The notes beneath the pieces were generated by a model. The model ran no database searches. It was not told where the DNA came from and saw only the letters and a list, made by a program, of their open reading frames with translations. This document shows, piece by piece, positions 1-6,885 of a DNA stretch of 7,999 nt. Source of the stretch: DASRCB01 sp035653295 (lineage in GTDB: Bacteria > Acidobacteriota > Terriglobia > Bryobacterales > Bryobacteraceae); NCBI GenBank assembly GCA_035653295.1, contig DASRCB010000185.1, positions 1 through 7,999 on the forward strand, written 5' to 3'. How positions within the stretch are numbered: position 1 is the first letter of the stretch; every line of letters starts with the position of its first letter. Position numbers and translations under genes: made by a program.

Positions 1-3000
1 GCCATCAACTGCGCCGTGGTCACAATCCTGCACGAGATGGGGCATACGGTTGGCCTGTGGCATGAGCAGTCACGGACCGATCGCGATTCGTTCGTCACCG
101 TCCAGTACGCCAATATCGACAAGCCGTGGCAGGCGAATTTCGATAAGGTCTCAGTCGACGAGCAGGACAACGGCGGCTACGATTACAACTCGATCATGCA
201 TTACAACCCGTATGGGTTTTCGAAGAACGGGTTGCCCACTATCGAGTCCATTCCACCGGGAATCCCGCTTTCCGCCGCGCCTTCATACACCAGCGAGGAC
301 GTGGACACGATCCGACGTCTGTACGGCGCCACTCCAACCGCCATAACCATCGAGGGCAATCCTTCGGGCGCGTCGGTTACGGTCGATGGCAGCCCCTGCA
401 CGACACCCTGCACCTTTGCCTGGGCGATGAACTCGACGCACCACATCGACGTTCCATCCGGGGCGCAGACCATCGCCAGCCAGGTGTACACGTTCGGCCG
501 CTGGAGCGACGGGCAGACCTCAGGGCACGACATCACGGTCGCTCCGGGGAACGGGTTCTTCACCACGCCATCGTCTTCGCCGGCCGTAACGGTTTACACT
601 GCGCATTTCATTCTGCAGCAGCTTTTCAGCGTTGCCGTGTCTCCGGCGGCCAGCGGGACGGTGCAGCTGAGTCCGTCACCTTCAACGTATTCGGGTGCGG
701 CAGGCCAGTATTATCCCGACCGCCAGGTGGTCACCATGACGCCGCAGCCGGTCGGAAGCAACAACTTCTATCGCTGGGGCGGCGGCGGACCCGAAGACCT
801 GTTTCAGGGCGACGCGGAGAACCCGAAGCACCTTCTGCTCTACTTTCCGGCAAACGTGACGGCATACTTCACCACGAGTCCCGTGACGATCGTGAAGGCC
901 AGCCTGCCCCTTCTGTTTCCGCCCGGGCAGCTAACGGTTGACGGCAACGGGGTTTACAGTCCCGAAGCATTCAGTCCGGCATTCGACGCGACATGGACGG
1001 CGGGCAGTTCCCATACTCTCGCCGCGCCCTCGCCACAGTCGCCGGTCACCACCAACGTCAGTTACGCGTTCACCGGCTGGTCCGGACATGCGGAATCGAC
1101 ACTGAACGTCTCGGCCCCCGCCAGCGGAACCGCGACTTACACCGCGCTGTTCAACGGGTCCTACCGCGCCCTCGGTTACACGAACGGCCCCGCGTGCGCC
1201 GGGACGGTGTCGCCGACCGACACGTTCCTGACCCACGGCACACCACAGAACTTTACGGCCGCCCCGGGATCCGGCTTCCAGTTTACGGGCTGGTCGGGCG
1301 ACAACAGCACGACGACAAATCCTCTTTCGGTGAACGCCAGCGATGAGGTTCTGCTGACGGCCAACTTCAACGTGGTCGCTTCGCCACTCTCGATCAGTAG
1401 CCTGAGCCCTGCGACGATGATCGCCAACACCGGTCCGCAAACCCTGACGATCAACGGCAGCGGGTTCACGAGCGACGCGAATACGACGTATGTGTTTCTG
1501 AACGGCAGCTACGTCCCGAACACGTTCGTTAATTCCTCGCAGCTCACGGTTCAGGCGCCGAACTCGGCGATCGCGTCCGCAGGTGGAGTCCGCGTCGACA
1601 TCGTGAATTCGACAGGAGCATGCAGCGTGCAGGCGAGCGGGATGTTCAAGGTGCTCGAGCCGAACGCGCCCGACCTCACCATCTCGAAGCATCACAGCGG
1701 GAACTTCAGCCAGGGACAAACCGAGGCGCAGTACACGATCACTGTCACAAACAGCGGTTCCGCAACCACCAGCGGCACAGTCCAGGTGACGGATGCCCTG
1801 CCCACGGGCCTGACGGCGACGGCGATATCCGGCACGGGCTGGACCTGCACTCTCGGCACGCTTACATGCACGCGAACGGACGGTCTTGGCGCCGGACTGA
1901 GCTACCCGAACATAACCCTGACGGTAAACGTGGCGGCGAACGCATCGGGGTCCGTCACGAACCTAACGAGCGTTTGGGGCGGGAACGAACTGGTAAAGAA
2001 CAACGATGTCGCCACCGACCCGACCACGATCACTTCCGCGAATCAGCCTCCAACCGCCGTGTCGGTAGCGCCGAGTTCCGGAACCGGCAACCCGCAGTCG
2101 TTCACCTTCACGTACTCCGACCCCAACGGCTGGGGCGATCTGAGTTCCGTTTACGTGGTCTTCAACAGCACGGTGGCAACTGGCCAGAATGCGTGTTATT
2201 TCTACTACCTTCCGGCTTCGAACACCTTCTACCTGAAGGCGGACGACGGCAGCACGAACCTCTCCGCGCTCACGCCCGGTGGAGCGGGGACCGACAGCAA
2301 CAGCCAGTGCAGCATCGCCGCTTCGGGCGTCTCAGTGGGACACTCCGGCAACAATCTCACCCTGACGGTGGGCATCAATTTCAACGCCACGTTTACCGGC
2401 CGCAAGACCGTTTACCTGCGGGCAATAGACCAGCACAGCGCAAGCAGCGGATTTGTCGCCAGAGGGACGTGGTCCGCGGCGGCGAATCAGGCGCCGGCAA
2501 CCGTGTCGGTTTCGCCCAGCTCGGGAACAGGCAGTCCGCAATCGTTCACGTTCACCTACTCGGACCCGAACGGGTGGACTGACCTCGGTTCTGTATACGC
2601 CTTGTTCAACAGTACCGTGGCCAGCACGGTCAACGGTTGCTACATGTATTACGTGCCGGCCACCAACTACTTTTATCTGCGAGGGGACGATGGCGCCACG
2701 AATGTGCTGGCGCAGATACCCGGCGGCGGCGGAACCGGCAGCAACAGCCAGTGCAGCATCAGCGCGACGAGCGTTTCGGTGGGACACTCGGGCAACAATC
2801 TGACTCTGACAGTGGCGGTCAGCTTCAAATCCAGTTTCACGGGTCTGAAGCATGTTTATGTGCGGGCCATCGACAACTCCGGCACGGATTCGAAGTGGTC
2901 CGGCCGCGGGACATGGTCGGGCGCGGCGAATCAGGCGCCGACTGCGATCTCGGCCGCTCCGGCCTCAGGAACGGCCAACCCGCATACGTTCACGTTCACC

Positions 3001-3372
3001 TACGCCGATCCGAACGGGTGGAACGACCTTGCGTCTGTGTACGCGTTGCTGAACGGGTCTTTATCGACGGCGAACGGCTGCTACATGTATTACGTGCCGG
3101 CGGTCAACGTTCTCTACCTCCGGGCGGACAACGGCGTGTCGAGCCTTCCTGGGCTGACGCCCGGCGGATCCGGAACGGCGGCGAACAGCCGGTGCAGCAT
3201 CGCAGCCAGCGGGATCTCGGTGAGCCACCTGGACACGAATCTGATCGTAACGGTGGCCATTGACTTTCTGGGAACGTTCACGGGCGCCGACCATATGTAT
3301 CTGCGGGCAATCGACAACTCGAACGCCGATTCCCACTTCGTCGACGAAGGTGTGTGGCCGGGTTTGCACTGA
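1..3372 (+). CDS. Astacin-like (M12A) zinc metalloprotease with long modular beta-rich tail, 5' partial
   Basis: The reading frame is open from base 1 and ends with TGA at 3370-3372, so the N-terminus, including any signal peptide, lies outside the window. The first visible residues carry the astacin zinc signature HExxHxxGxxHExxR (bases 31-75) and the Met-turn SIMHY (about bases 190-204). Together these supply the three zinc histidines, the catalytic Glu and the Tyr ligand expected in family M12A. The catalytic domain ends near base 327. After it come two A-B pairs of W-S-G beta modules (334-1371), an IPT/TIG-like domain (about 1381-1653), a DUF11-like domain (about 1666-2037) and three tandem repeats of about 148 residues (2041-3369). 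The known family chemistry is zinc-dependent endopeptidase cleavage of proteins. Secretion is inferred from the extracellular-type domains and the paired cysteines. I see no transmembrane helix, LPXTG or PEP-CTERM anchor at the C-terminus. The substrate is unknown. The protease call is firm; the exact domain names of the tail are less so. Confidence 0.9.
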   Translation, partial: AINCAVVTILHEMGHTVGLWHEQSRTDRDSFVTVQYANIDKPWQANFDKVSVDEQDNGGYDYNSIMHYNPYGFSKNGLPTIESIPPGIPLSAAPSYTSEDVDTIRRLYGATPTAITIEGNPSGASVTVDGSPCTTPCTFAWAMNSTHHIDVPSGAQTIASQVYTFGRWSDGQTSGHDITVAPGNGFFTTPSSSPAVTVYTAHFILQQLFSVAVSPAASGTVQLSPSPSTYSGAAGQYYPDRQVVTMTPQPVGSNNFYRWGGGGPEDLFQGDAENPKHLLLYFPANVTAYFTTSPVTIVKASLPLLFPPGQLTVDGNGVYSPEAFSPAFDATWTAGSSHTLAAPSPQSPVTTNVSYAFTGWSGHAESTLNVSAPASGTATYTALFNGSYRALGYTNGPACAGTVSPTDTFLTHGTPQNFTAAPGSGFQFTGWSGDNSTTTNPLSVNASDEVLLTANFNVVASPLSISSLSPATMIANTGPQTLTINGSGFTSDANTTYVFLNGSYVPNTFVNSSQLTVQAPNSAIASAGGVRVDIVNSTGACSVQASGMFKVLEPNAPDLTISKHHSGNFSQGQTEAQYTITVTNSGSATTSGTVQVTDALPTGLTATAISGTGWTCTLGTLTCTRTDGLGAGLSYPNITLTVNVAANASGSVTNLTSVWGGNELVKNNDVATDPTTITSANQPPTAVSVAPSSGTGNPQSFTFTYSDPNGWGDLSSVYVVFNSTVATGQNACYFYYLPASNTFYLKADDGSTNLSALTPGGAGTDSNSQCSIAASGVSVGHSGNNLTLTVGINFNATFTGRKTVYLRAIDQHSASSGFVARGTWSAAANQAPATVSVSPSSGTGSPQSFTFTYSDPNGWTDLGSVYALFNSTVASTVNGCYMYYVPATNYFYLRGDDGATNVLAQIPGGGGTGSNSQCSISATSVSVGHSGNNLTLTVAVSFKSSFTGLKHVYVRAIDNSGTDSKWSGRGTWSGAANQAPTAISAAPASGTANPHTFTFTYADPNGWNDLASVYALLNGSLSTANGCYMYYVPAVNVLYLRADNGVSSLPGLTPGGSGTAANSRCSIAASGISVSHLDTNLIVTVAIDFLGTFTGADHMYLRAIDNSNADSHFVDEGVWPGLH
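334..876 (+). repeat. First A-B pair of W-S-G type beta modules in the protease
   Basis: Within the protease, module A (about 334-615) begins with a PEGA-like segment containing VDGSPC. It runs to an aromatic-G-x-W-S-D-G motif and closes with a TVYTAHF strand. Module B (about 616-876) runs to the related FYRWGGGG motif and ends in TAYF. The pattern 'F-x-x-W-G-G/S-G ... T-A-x-F' is typical of the bacterial InlB-B-like repeat group of extracellular proteins. Module A carries two nearby cysteines (CTTPC), which could form a disulfide. Module boundaries were set by eye. Confidence 0.55.
883..1371 (+). repeat. Second A-B pair of W-S-G type beta modules
   Basis: This is a diverged copy of the module pair just upstream. 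A' (about 883-1164) repeats the order LTVDG, F-x-x-x-W, GSSH, YAFTGWSG and TYTALF seen in module A. B' (about 1165-1371) contains TVSP, FTAAPGSG, FQFTGWSG and LLTANF, matching module B. The alternation A-B-A'-B' suggests that the pair was duplicated as a unit. Similarity is visible only at protein level, so the duplication is old. Confidence 0.5.
1381..1653 (+). other. IPT/TIG-like immunoglobulin-fold domain (protein domain within the protease)
   Basis: The encoded segment starts with SISSLSPATM and contains the pattern L-T-I-N-G-S-G-F, followed by V-x-L-N-G and a Q-L-T-V strand. This is the usual layout of IPT/TIG domains, in which 'P...G..TLTI.G.GF......V.....' is followed by 'S...L.V..P'. 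Such domains are common in bacterial cell-surface and secreted proteins, where they act as spacers or binding modules. The assignment is by motif only. Confidence 0.65.
1666..2037 (+). other. DUF11-like domain (protein domain within the protease)
   Basis: The segment opens with PDLTISKHHSGNF and continues with YTITVTNSGSATTSG, VTDALPTGLT, GTGWTC and an NLTSVWGGNE strand. This is the recognisable order of a DUF11 repeat: 'DL.ItKt.....G....YTitVtN.G......v.vtD.LP.Gl' and then 'NtA.v'. The domain is a beta-sandwich found in bacterial surface proteins. It carries two cysteines, in GWTC and LTCTR, which are likely to pair with each other. Confidence 0.75.
2041..2484 (+). repeat. Tandem 148-residue repeat, copy 1 of 3
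   Basis: This is the first of three in-frame head-to-tail units of 444, 444 and 441 bp at the end of the protease. It begins with NQPPTAVSV and contains the landmarks FTFTYSDPNGW, NACYFYY, TPGG, NSQCSIAA, GNNLTLTV, FTG and YLRAID, closing with RGTW. The unit has two cysteines, in NAC and NSQC, both kept in all three copies, so an intradomain disulfide is likely. By hand alignment about two thirds of its residues match copy 2. I know no name for the domain. Confidence 0.9.
2485..2928 (+). repeat. Tandem 148-residue repeat, copy 2 of 3
   Basis: This second unit has exactly the same length as copy 1 (444 bp) and starts with NQAPATVSV. Landmarks are FTFTYSDPNGW, NGCYMYYVPA, YLRGDDG, NSQCSISA, GNNLTLTV, YVRAID and RGTWSG. 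Long identical nucleotide tracts are shared with its neighbours. For example, a stretch of about 23 bases around 2638-2660 (encoding CYMYYVP) recurs in copy 3 at about 3079-3101, which points to fairly recent duplication or to gene conversion. Confidence 0.9.
2929..3369 (+). repeat. Tandem repeat, copy 3 of 3 (147 residues), C-terminal
   Basis: This last unit runs to the stop codon and is one codon shorter than the others, with the gap just before NGCYMYYVPA. It keeps both cysteines (NGC and NSRC), the FTFTYADPNGW opening and the YLRAID strand. The end has drifted: the GNN motif is DTN and the closing RGTW is EGVW, followed by PGLH and stop. The protein therefore ends with the repeat, without any added anchor or sorting signal. 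Confidence 0.88.
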
Positions 3373-3448
3373 ACCGTTCTTCATTACTCACGGTGACACG
3401 GCTCGTGGCTTGCCAGTGAGGTGAACGTGTGCGCATCCTATAGTCGGA
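3373..3448. other. 76-bp intergenic gap between the protease and radical SAM genes
   Basis: This is the only real gap in the window. It holds no ORF that could encode a precursor peptide, and no GC-rich hairpin followed by a T-run. A short stem is possible between CTCAC (3387-3391) and GTGAG (3416-3420), but the 24-base loop between them makes it unconvincing as a terminator. A TATAGT hexamer lies at 3439-3444. Confidence 0.6.
3410..3444 (+). promoter_or_regulatory. Possible weak promoter for the radical SAM gene
   Basis: TATAGT (3439-3444) matches the -10 consensus at five of six bases. TTGCCA (3410-3415) matches the -35 consensus at five of six, but the spacer between them is 23 bp, well beyond the usual 16-19 bp, so the two boxes probably do not work together. 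If the -10 is real, transcription would start almost at the ATG (3449) and give a leaderless message. That would fit the absence of a well-placed ribosome binding site. Low confidence. Confidence 0.2.
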
Positions 3449-4492
3449 ATGCATACAGCCGACTTCGTGCGCTCGTGGGGCAAGATACTGTCCGGTAAGA
3501 CTCCACTCCTGTCGATCGAGATCACCCGCGAGTGCCCACTCAGCTGTCCCGGATGCTATGCCTATGGCGATTCGCACCTCGGCGACGGGGCGCGCCTGAA
3601 GGATCTCTCTGACCTGCGCGGAGACGCGCTCGTGCGTGGCGTTCTGGATTTGGTGGAAAGCCACGATCCGGTTCACGTATCGCTGGTTGGCGGCGAGCCG
3701 CTCATCCGTCATCGCGAACTGAGCCGCATCCTTCCTGTTCTCAGCAGCCGCGGCACGTTCAGCATGGTTGTGACGAGCGCTGTCATCCCCATCCCCGCGG
3801 AGTGGACGGCGCTGCCGCGAGTCACAGTCGCCGTATCGATTGACGGGCTGCCCATGCACCACGACGAGCGCCGTAAGCCGGCAACGTACGAACGCATCCT
3901 TGGCAATATCGCGGGCCGGCGAGTGAACGTGCATTGCACCATCGTGCGCGCTCATATGGAGACGCCGCGATATCTGGACGCGTTCCTGTCCTTCTGGAGC
4001 GGGCGCCCGGAGGTCAATCGCATCTGGTTCAGCATTTACACGCCGCAACGGAACGAGAAGTCGCCGGAGATGCTGTTACCGGAGCATCGCCGTGCGCTTG
4101 TGGAGCAGTTGCCTGCGCTCGCGCGGCGGTACCCGAAGCTGCTGCTGCCCGAGGGCATGGCGCGCGCATTCCTGAATCCGCCGGAAAGCCCGAGCGAGTG
4201 CATCTTTTCGCGCATGTCCATGAATTACTCCGCCGACTTCGAAACAAAAGTGGAGCCCTGTGTTTTTGGCGGTGATCCCGATTGCGATCAGTGCGGATGC
4301 TCGATCAGCGCGGGGCTGCATTATGTCGGCCGTTTGCGCGCTCTCGGCCCGCTGCGGGTTCGCCATCTGGTTCGCGGGTCAATGGCGGCTGGGCGCATGG
4401 TGAACCGGTTCACGGCAAAGCGGCCCCAGCCCTCGCGATGGAAGCCGGAGCCGGCCAGCACACTGGTGCAGATCGACCGCGCGGCCGGCTGA
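3449..4492 (+). CDS. Radical SAM protein of unknown substrate, with C-terminal cysteine group
   Basis: This 347-residue protein has the radical SAM signature C29-x3-C33-x2-C36 (ECPLSCPGC), which binds the [4Fe-4S] cluster that cleaves S-adenosylmethionine. It also has GGEP at 81-84, the SAM-binding motif of the family, and an SIDG strand at 130-133. Beyond the barrel are further cysteines at 251, 271, 279, 282 and 284, in the contexts SECIF, EPCVFGG and CDQCGC. They resemble ligands for a second (SPASM/Twitch-like) cluster but do not match the standard SPASM spacing. ATG 3449 is the first start in its frame after a stop at 3422-3424. The only purine-rich tract upstream, GAGGTGA at 3418-3424, is too far away (24 nt) to be a normal ribosome binding site. 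No peptide precursor or partner enzyme gene is adjacent, so neither a RiPP-maturation role nor any other role can be assigned. It is probably cytoplasmic, as I see no signal peptide. The family call is firm and the function is unknown. Confidence 0.9.
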   Translation: MHTADFVRSWGKILSGKTPLLSIEITRECPLSCPGCYAYGDSHLGDGARLKDLSDLRGDALVRGVLDLVESHDPVHVSLVGGEPLIRHRELSRILPVLSSRGTFSMVVTSAVIPIPAEWTALPRVTVAVSIDGLPMHHDERRKPATYERILGNIAGRRVNVHCTIVRAHMETPRYLDAFLSFWSGRPEVNRIWFSIYTPQRNEKSPEMLLPEHRRALVEQLPALARRYPKLLLPEGMARAFLNPPESPSECIFSRMSMNYSADFETKVEPCVFGGDPDCDQCGCSISAGLHYVGRLRALGPLRVRHLVRGSMAAGRMVNRFTAKRPQPSRWKPEPASTLVQIDRAAG

Positions 4493-4495
4493 AGA

Positions 4496-6814
4496 TCACT
4501 GACAGGCGGCGAGCAGCTTTTCCTGTAACGGCTTCTCCAGCTCGGGCGTGAGCTTCGCGCCGTTGTGAGTCACGTAGAACACGTCGAGCGCTTTATGCGC
4601 TTCGGTATCGATGAGCAGAACCTCGATATTGAGCCCCGCGCCGGACAGTGTTGAGGTGAGGTCGTACAGCAGGCCGGGGCGATCCTGGGCCAGCACCTCG
4701 ATCAGAGTGGCCGTGGGCGAGGCGTTGTCGTTGAAGGTGACCGCGGGAGTCACGCGCGCGGCGTCGGTTGGCGGGTGTGGGCGGCGGCGGCCGGCGAGCA
4801 GCTTGCGGACGTCGAGCTTGCCGGTGACCACGCGCACCACGGTATCGCGCAGGCGGTCCACTTCGGAGGGATTCAGCTCCAGGGTCCGGTGCGGATCAGC
4901 GAAAGCGAAGGTGTCGACGATATCGTGCTCGGCGTTGGAGAACGCTTCCGCCTTGAGGATGTTCAACCCAAAGCTGGCGATGGCGCCGGAAATCGAGGCC
5001 AGCAGGAAGGGTTTGTCGCGCGTCACTACCGCCATCTGCCAGGCGCCATCGCCTTTGCGCACATCGATACCCGTGGCGCCCGCTCCGCGGCTGAGCTGCC
5101 AGAGGTCGAAATGCGCGCGAATCTCGTCGTCGGAATGGGTGCGCAGATAGCGAACGGGCAGGCCTCTGAGAAATGTGGCCATCTCAGGGGGACCGTCCGG
5201 CGCGTCGATGCGCGCAGTGGCGAGTTCGCGGGTTAGTTCCTGGTACCCCGCAAGATAAGTGCGCCATAACTGCTCCTGGCGCCACGGGCTGAGGGCGGTC
5301 GGATTCACCGCACTGATATCGGCCCAGGTGAGGAGCGTGAGCAGCTTGAGCCGTTCCACCGTGCCCGTGGATCGCGCCACGTGTTCCGCGGTGATGGCGT
5401 CACTCAGGTCGCGGGAGTTCATTACGGAACTGAGGTCGAGGTGGTGCTCGATCAGAAAGTTCACCGTCGCCTGACTGGGCTGCGGGACTCCGAGCCGCTG
5501 CATCACGTCGGCGGCGAAGCGCACGGACTCGGCGGTATGCGATCCCGTTCCGCCGCCTTTGCCGATGTCGTGCAGGAGCAGCGCGAGGCGCAGCAGTTCG
5601 GGGCGGTCGACTTCGGCGAGCAGCTCAGCGAAGCGCCTGGTCAAACCCTCTTTCGCGGAGGCGAGCGACTCCAGGCTTTCGATGGCGAGGAGAGTGTGTT
5701 CATCGACCGTATAGCGATGATAGAAATCGCGCGTGACGAGGCAATCGATGCGGCTCCATTCGGGGATCAGATCGCCCAGCACTCCCGTGGCCTGCAGGGC
5801 GCGAAGGCCGCGCGAGGCGTGGGGCATGCGCAGGAGTTCCTTCAGTGGCGGCCAGATATTCCCCTCGGCCGCAAGCTTCGGCCCCGGCATCGCGGCGCGA
5901 ACCCGCTCCTCGGTATCGCGCCCAAGCCTGAGATCGTGGCGTGCGACAAAGGTGGCGAGGCGCAGAACCAGCGACGGGTCGGACGCGAGTTTCTGCGGTT
6001 CCCGGAGCAGGACCCGCTCGCGCGATACGGTAAACTCGGCATTCGACAGGCGGGAACGCCATTCACGAAACTGAGCGGTGAGCCCGGCGTCGCGGCGTTC
6101 AGCCCCGTCCATGGCGCGAAGCGCGGCATTGTAAATGGCGCGCGCATTGCGATAATACTCGCGCATCCAGCCGGCCGGCTCGGTTGAAAGCAGTTCCTGA
6201 GCATCGAAGGTCAGGCCGTTATTGTCGCGGCCGGCGAGCTGATGGAGAAAGATGCGGACGGCGCACAGGAATCGGCGAGCCGGCTCCAGATTCTCGGCGG
6301 CCGGCTGCTTCAGGCGGCCCAGCCAGTGGAGAACATGGAGATCACGCAGAGCGCCGGGGTGTTCCTTAACGCTGGGCTCGAGGTGATAGATGGTGTCGCC
6401 GTACTTGGAGTGGCGGGCGCGCGCGGATTTGGTCAGATCGTCGGCGATGGTCTGACCCTGATCATGCACGAGCTTCGAAAAGAAGCCCGACAACGCTTCG
6501 TAGCGCGTGCGATCGCCGCAAAGGTAGCGGTGATCGAGGAGGCTGATCGTCAGTTCGAGATTGCCCTGATGAATGCGCCCGCAGTCCTGAGGCGTTCGCA
6601 CCGATTGGCTGACGCGCAGGCCCTGGTCCCACAAGGCCTTGAGAAATTCGGCTATGGTTTCGCGCTGCGCTTTTGGCGGATCGGCGCTATCGGTGAGCAG
6701 CAACAGGTCAACATCGGAATAGGGGAATAACTCACGCCGCCCGTAACCGCCTACGGCTGCGAGGGTGGCGTCGGGACGGTAGCGCGCGAAGGCCGCGAGG
6801 ACGGTCTGATCCAC
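4496..6814 (-). CDS. glnD: Bifunctional [protein-PII] uridylyltransferase / uridylyl-removing enzyme GlnD
   Basis: GlnD is the glutamine sensor of nitrogen control. When glutamine is low it transfers UMP from UTP to Tyr51 of PII, and when glutamine is high it removes it. Numbered from the GTG at 6814 (772 residues), the domains run in canonical order. The nucleotidyltransferase motif GGYGRRELFPYSDVD is at 22-36, with the metal-binding Asp34 and Asp36. A GlnD-type linker follows, with LEPSVKEHPGALRDLH at 145-160. The HD hydrolase has YTVDEH at 368-373, HD at 415-416 and a later WAD at 497-499. Two ACT domains lie at about 592-640 and 703-755 and bind glutamine. The residues needed for both activities appear intact. 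GTG 6814 is the first conventional start, but it has no ribosome binding site and cuts into the helix before the catalytic motif. A CTG at 6889, overlapping the stop of the PII gene, would add 25 residues and may be the real start. The gene is last in an amt-PII-glnD operon, and its stop is 3 bp from that of the convergent radical SAM gene. Confidence 0.95.
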   Translation of the reverse strand: MDQTVLAAFARYRPDATLAAVGGYGRRELFPYSDVDLLLLTDSADPPKAQRETIAEFLKALWDQGLRVSQSVRTPQDCGRIHQGNLELTISLLDHRYLCGDRTRYEALSGFFSKLVHDQGQTIADDLTKSARARHSKYGDTIYHLEPSVKEHPGALRDLHVLHWLGRLKQPAAENLEPARRFLCAVRIFLHQLAGRDNNGLTFDAQELLSTEPAGWMREYYRNARAIYNAALRAMDGAERRDAGLTAQFREWRSRLSNAEFTVSRERVLLREPQKLASDPSLVLRLATFVARHDLRLGRDTEERVRAAMPGPKLAAEGNIWPPLKELLRMPHASRGLRALQATGVLGDLIPEWSRIDCLVTRDFYHRYTVDEHTLLAIESLESLASAKEGLTRRFAELLAEVDRPELLRLALLLHDIGKGGGTGSHTAESVRFAADVMQRLGVPQPSQATVNFLIEHHLDLSSVMNSRDLSDAITAEHVARSTGTVERLKLLTLLTWADISAVNPTALSPWRQEQLWRTYLAGYQELTRELATARIDAPDGPPEMATFLRGLPVRYLRTHSDDEIRAHFDLWQLSRGAGATGIDVRKGDGAWQMAVVTRDKPFLLASISGAIASFGLNILKAEAFSNAEHDIVDTFAFADPHRTLELNPSEVDRLRDTVVRVVTGKLDVRKLLAGRRRPHPPTDAARVTPAVTFNDNASPTATLIEVLAQDRPGLLYDLTSTLSGAGLNIEVLLIDTEAHKALDVFYVTHNGAKLTPELEKPLQEKLLAACQ

Positions 6815-6885
6815 GGAATCGGAACGGCGCCGCAGTTCCTGATCGGGATCCGTCGTGAGCGCAGGAACGGGTTGTACTTCGGGAG

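Noticed and set aside
16..18. GTG at 16 as the start of the protease
   Set aside because: It lies five codons before the zinc-binding HExxH helix, in the middle of a conserved strand; an astacin catalytic domain needs roughly another hundred residues before it, so the gene begins outside the window.
931..1719. 262-codon minus-strand ORF opposite the protease tail
   Set aside because: The Arg-rich composition and lack of motifs mark it as a complement of the beta-module region rather than a gene.
1620..3263. Plus-strand ORFs of 320 and 208 codons in an alternative frame of the protease
   Set aside because: They are overlapping-frame products of the tandem repeats, stay open because the repeats share codon bias, and resemble each other only because the repeats do.
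3373..3448. Possible terminator or RiPP precursor peptide in the gap before the radical SAM gene
   Set aside because: The only stem is 5 bp with a 24-base loop and no T-run, and no start codon with a usable reading frame for a precursor peptide fits in the gap.
5381..6187. 268-codon plus-strand ORF opposite glnD
   Set aside because: It is a shadow of glnD: the opposite strand encodes the conserved linker and HD regions, and this frame gives a low-complexity Arg/Gly/Ala-rich product without domains.
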